From the NCBI GenBank assembly GCA_051453625.1, contig JBOZIK010000001.1, positions 164,371,269 through 164,435,268 of the forward strand: a DNA stretch of 64,000 nt, read 5' to 3'. Shown here piece after piece: positions 60,959 to 64,000 of the stretch. This DNA comes from Welwitschia mirabilis. Its lineage: Eukaryota > Gnetophyta > Gnetopsida > Welwitschiales. How positions within the stretch are numbered: the stretch's first letter is position 1; each line of letters starts with the position of its first letter. The position numbers and the translations under genes were made by a program. The notes beneath the pieces were generated by a model. That model made no database searches. It saw only the letters and a program-made list of their open reading frames with translations, and was not told the DNA's origin.

Positions 60959-61630
60959 CGACCATAAGAAGATAGAGGATCATCACTAACTAATTAAATA
61001 TCTTGGATTTCAATATGATTTATTTATTTAAATATTATTATATTTCTACTCTAGATTCTATAAGTTTATTTTTTACAATTTTTATTTTTAGTATTATTAA
61101 TAAGCCCTATTATTTTCTTTGTCATCTACATGAAATTATAGATGATGATCTACATTTAGTATTTTTTGTTTTTTTTTTTTTTTGAAATAAGGTTTTCTAA
61201 TTTTAATAGCATAATAGATTGTACATCATCCCTTCTGTCATCTAGATAATAAAGCAAATGACTATCAGTATTTATACTTCTATTTCTATTTTCTTTTCTA
61301 TAGTCTTATTTTTTGTTTTCTAATATATATATATATATACATTGGTCATATCTAATATTGTTTGGATGATGATCAAGATAATAACCATTATGGTTTTTTT
61401 AAATATGCAAGGACATGATTAATTCTGCTAGAAAGATGAAATATTAGAGAGAGTCAAAATTAACTAAGAAAAACATTAGAAAAGGCTTATTCAACTATGA
61501 GAAAAATCTAGATATGCACATCCCAAGTATGTAAATTTCAATAATTGAAAAAGAAGAGTTTTCCACATTTATTATTTTAGAGTTAAAGTTTTTAAAATAA
61601 AAGTATCAAAATAATATAATAAAAGTAAAT

Positions 61631-62014
61631 NNNNNNNNNNNNNNNNNNNNNNNNNNNNNNNNNNNNNNNNNNNNNNNNNNNNNNNNNNNNNNNNNNNNNN
61701 NNNNNNNNNNNNNNNNNNNNNNNNNNNNNNNNNNNNNNNNNNNNNNNNNNNNNNNNNNNNNNNNNNNNNNNNNNNNNNNNNNNNNNNNNNNNNNNNNNNN
61801 NNNNNNNNNNNNNNNNNNNNNNNNNNNNNNNNNNNNNNNNNNNNNNNNNNNNNNNNNNNNNNNNNNNNNNNNNNNNNNNNNNNNNNNNNNNNNNNNNNNN
61901 NNNNNNNNNNNNNNNNNNNNNNNNNNNNNNNNNNNNNNNNNNNNNNNNNNNNNNNNNNNNNNNNNNNNNNNNNNNNNNNNNNNNNNNNNNNNNNNNNNNN
62001 NNNNNNNNNNNNNN
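61631..62014. other. Assembly gap (384 N)
   Basis: No clear duplication of the flanks, unlike most other gaps. It lies inside the gag region of the Athila-like element. Confidence 0.95.
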
Positions 62015-62139
62015 GTCATAAGTCATCAAAATCAAGTATAAGAATCTTTTATTAAAAGATTTATAAGTGAAATAACCATAAAAAATTAAGGAAGAAGGTT
62101 ACCAACTTTTAATAACAACCTTAAGAAGATTATACCACA

Positions 62140-62960
62140 ACTTATGAACAATTTATCATAGTTATTTATTCCAATCATATTGATGAATTTCTTAAAGATG
62201 AATTGATAGATTATTTTTACAATGGATTAAATAGTCAAACAAAATAACTTATAGACTTTTTGTATGGAAGTAACTAATGAACTTTACCTTCGATGATGCA
62301 TGAAAGTTGTTAGAAGATCCAATTGAAATAAGTCAAAGTTAATAAAAAATAACTTCTAAAGATAACCAAACTATAAGTCAAATTATAAAAGACTTAAAAG
62401 AAGTAAAACATGACAAATAGGATGAGAAAGATAAATTAACTAATATGATTAAGAATTTTACTACTACATTGGAGAAGTACACTCAAATGATAGTTGATGT
62501 AAAAGTAGCAAAAAAAGATAATACAACTTCAACATGTGATACATGTGAAGATAACTCTCATCCAATAAAAGAATACCCCTTATTGCCAACATGTAAAGAG
62601 AGAATGTTTGAGGAGGTATGTGCATTTAATCAAAGGCCTTTCAACTTTAAAACTCAACTATAATATTAACAAATAATGAGTGAGCAATCAAATTAGAAAC
62701 CTTTTGAGGATATATTCAGGAACTCAAGAATTTGACTAAATAACTCCAACTTTCAATCAAGCACCTCAAATCTTAAACCAAATTAAAGTAATCCAATTAG
62801 AGATTTAATAGAAGAATTAAAAAAAATGCAATAAAAGACCAATAATAACATTTAAAAATTATTTAATTTTCTTTAACAAACAATGTTAGCCAGTTAACAA
62901 CCATAAGGATCTCTTGTGTCTCAAGCTTTACCAAATTGAAATGAATTTAAAAGAGATTTG
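62140..62960 (+). pseudogene. Athila-like gag relic with zinc knuckle
   Basis: The plus strand reads YEQFIIVIYSNHIDEFLKDE then FYNGLNSQTK-stop-LID (usual FYNGLNPQTRQLID; CAA became TAA). The open frame 62,445-62,663 carries CDTCEDNSHPIKEYP, a C-x2-C-x4-H-x4-C knuckle whose last Cys is Tyr (TGC to TAC), followed by NQRPFNFK. Further on EVVTRSLNEI matches the (V)xAVTLRSG block before the protease. Gag would have packaged the RNA. Confidence 0.82.
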
Positions 62961-63245
62961 AAGTAGTAACTAGAAGTCTAAATGAGATAATTCCCCCTAT
63001 GCATGAGGATTCAACCTCCAAGAAGGATGAAAAATATGAGAAGAGAATGATGTAAAAATCATAGAAACATATAACATCCCTTCAATTTTAAAGGATAAGC
63101 CTACCATGAAAAATTCTTCATAAGAAAAAAAAGGCAAGAAGCGAACTACTCCTTAGCTTAATACGCTAAACATAAATCCTAACTATAATGAACACTTAAA
63201 ATACTTAATATAATAGGTGAGCATCAACTAACCTTTTTGGAAAAT

Positions 63246-63843
63246 CCTACAAGAAAATCCTAAGTATGCTAAGCTATGGAAAGACTTAGTAAGAAGAAAA
63301 TAAAAATGTACACTTCCTAGTAAGGTCTTCCTTACAAAATATATTTCTATCTTAGTTATGCAAAAGTGTCCTAAATTCAAAGATCTTAAGGTAGGAAACA
63401 ATATAATTATTAAATCCGTAATAGATATAGGATCAAGTGTAAACATCATGCCTCTTCACATATGTAAACAACTTGGGTTAAAAAATAGAGCTGAACCTAA
63501 ATGAATCATCTTAAAATTGGCTAATACTATAATAAAGAAATCCTTGGGCATTATTAAAGACTTAGTTATTCAAATAGAATAAGTCTCATACCCCATAGAT
63601 GTCGTTATTATTAAAGTAGAATATGATAAAGGTTACCCACTATTCTTAGGAAGAGCCTTTTGTGTAACTACCCACTACATCATAAATATGCATACTAAAA
63701 TGATGGAATCTCACATTAGTAATAAAAAATTAACCATTAGAGTCTTTAATGCTATTAAGAAAGGAATAGGAGATGACTATAACTTAGAAGGATACATTAA
63801 ACCAAATTTAGTTTTACAACATTATCCAATTAAAGAGAGATGT
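63246..63843 (+). pseudogene. Athila-like aspartic protease relic
   Basis: One plus-strand frame runs about 200 codons with only three internal stops. It shows NPKYAKLWKDLVRRK, KVFLTKYISILVMQKCPKFKD, the active-site block VIDIGSSVNIMPL (Asp codon 63,424-63,426; usual DLGASxNLMP) and PLFLGRAF (usual ILGRPFL, 63,640-63,660). One stop (TGA in EPK-stop-IILKLA) stands where Athila proteins have Arg, fitting CGA to TGA. It is the best preserved coding sequence among the elements here; the catalytic Asp is kept. Confidence 0.87.
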
Positions 63844-64000
63844 TAATGCTTTATAAGCCTATCTTATTTAATGATCCACTTGAAGTAGAACACTTGAAAG
63901 CTTTTGATGATGATGAACTCAACTATGAGCATTTAGGCACTATCTATTATGATCAACAGAATGAAGAAACTAAAACTATAATCTGTAAAGAATTCTAACA

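Larger units (their letters stand above)
59900..64000 (+). mobile_element. Athila-like Ty3/gypsy element, 5' part (runs out of the window)
   Basis: A 5' LTR ends at about 60,936, followed by a tRNA-Asp-type PBS (60,941-60,958), gag (62,140-62,960) and protease (63,250-63,840). RT must lie to the right of the window. The tRNA-Asp PBS, the D-x-G-x-S protease motif and the gag wording FYNGLN.QTK and NQRPF fit Athila. The LTR start is not certain (between about 59,660 and 60,170; TGTCATTTCGAGG at 59,924 is one candidate). A TATAAATA box stands at about 60,188 inside the LTR. A gap (61,631-62,014) hides the gag start. Confidence 0.82.

Overview
The window looks like nuclear DNA of a seed plant: one short island of real coding sequence at the left edge, followed by about 63 kb of very AT-rich, gene-free DNA built mainly from old, nested LTR retrotransposons. 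The only clear host gene is the 3' part of a xyloglucan endotransglucosylase/hydrolase (XTH; 53-798, + strand, one 116-bp intron). It is much more GC-rich than everything to its right. Sixteen N gaps interrupt the assembly.

Layout. 1-950: XTH gene end. 950-8,000: AT-rich DNA with a diverged tandem repeat of about 600 bp at 3,780-5,340. 8,799-9,233: end of a Gypsy-type LTR. 12,679-17,695: a complete but dead Ty1/copia element on the minus strand (Copia-1, Tork/TNT1-like). 20,200-22,900: a decayed minus-strand coding relic I cannot name. 24,265-24,447: an LTR end followed by a tRNA-Asp-type primer binding site. 25,081-25,154: a well-folded tRNA sequence. 25,290-25,750: a plastid psbL fragment, present twice around a gap. 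26,435-38,381: a large, complete but dead minus-strand copia element (Copia-2, Sirevirus/SIRE-like) with gag, protease, integrase, RT, RNase H and an extra ORF3 region between RNase H and the 3' LTR. 39,358-45,458: a Gypsy-type element on the plus strand without recognisable pol (non-autonomous). 46,100-47,060: relics related to the two preceding Gypsy families. 54,088-55,093: microsatellites. 57,800-59,640: a chromovirus (Ty3/gypsy) on the minus strand. About 59,900-64,000: an Athila-like Ty3/gypsy element on the plus strand, running out of the window.

The strongest theme is decay by C-to-T (and, on the other strand, G-to-A) transitions. Gln codons CAA became TAA, Trp TGG became TGA, catalytic Asp became Asn, and the primer binding sites differ from the tRNA-Asp complement only by such transitions. 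This is the signature of long-methylated, deaminated repeats. An extremely AT-rich genome of old deaminated retrotransposons brings the gymnosperm Welwitschia or a related gnetophyte to mind; that is a guess from composition, not a proof.

Most N gaps are flanked by direct copies of the same sequence. Removing the duplicate and the Ns brings both LTRs of Copia-2 (about 1.38 and 1.41 kb) and both LTRs of the 39-45 kb element (about 1.31 and 1.33 kb) to nearly equal lengths, so these duplications are very probably unmerged contig overlaps. I see no convincing new gene system. The points most worth following are the cluster of the palindrome AGACGTCT in the Copia-2 LTRs, the ORF3 region of that element, the psbL/tRNA pair and the unidentified relic at 20-23 kb.
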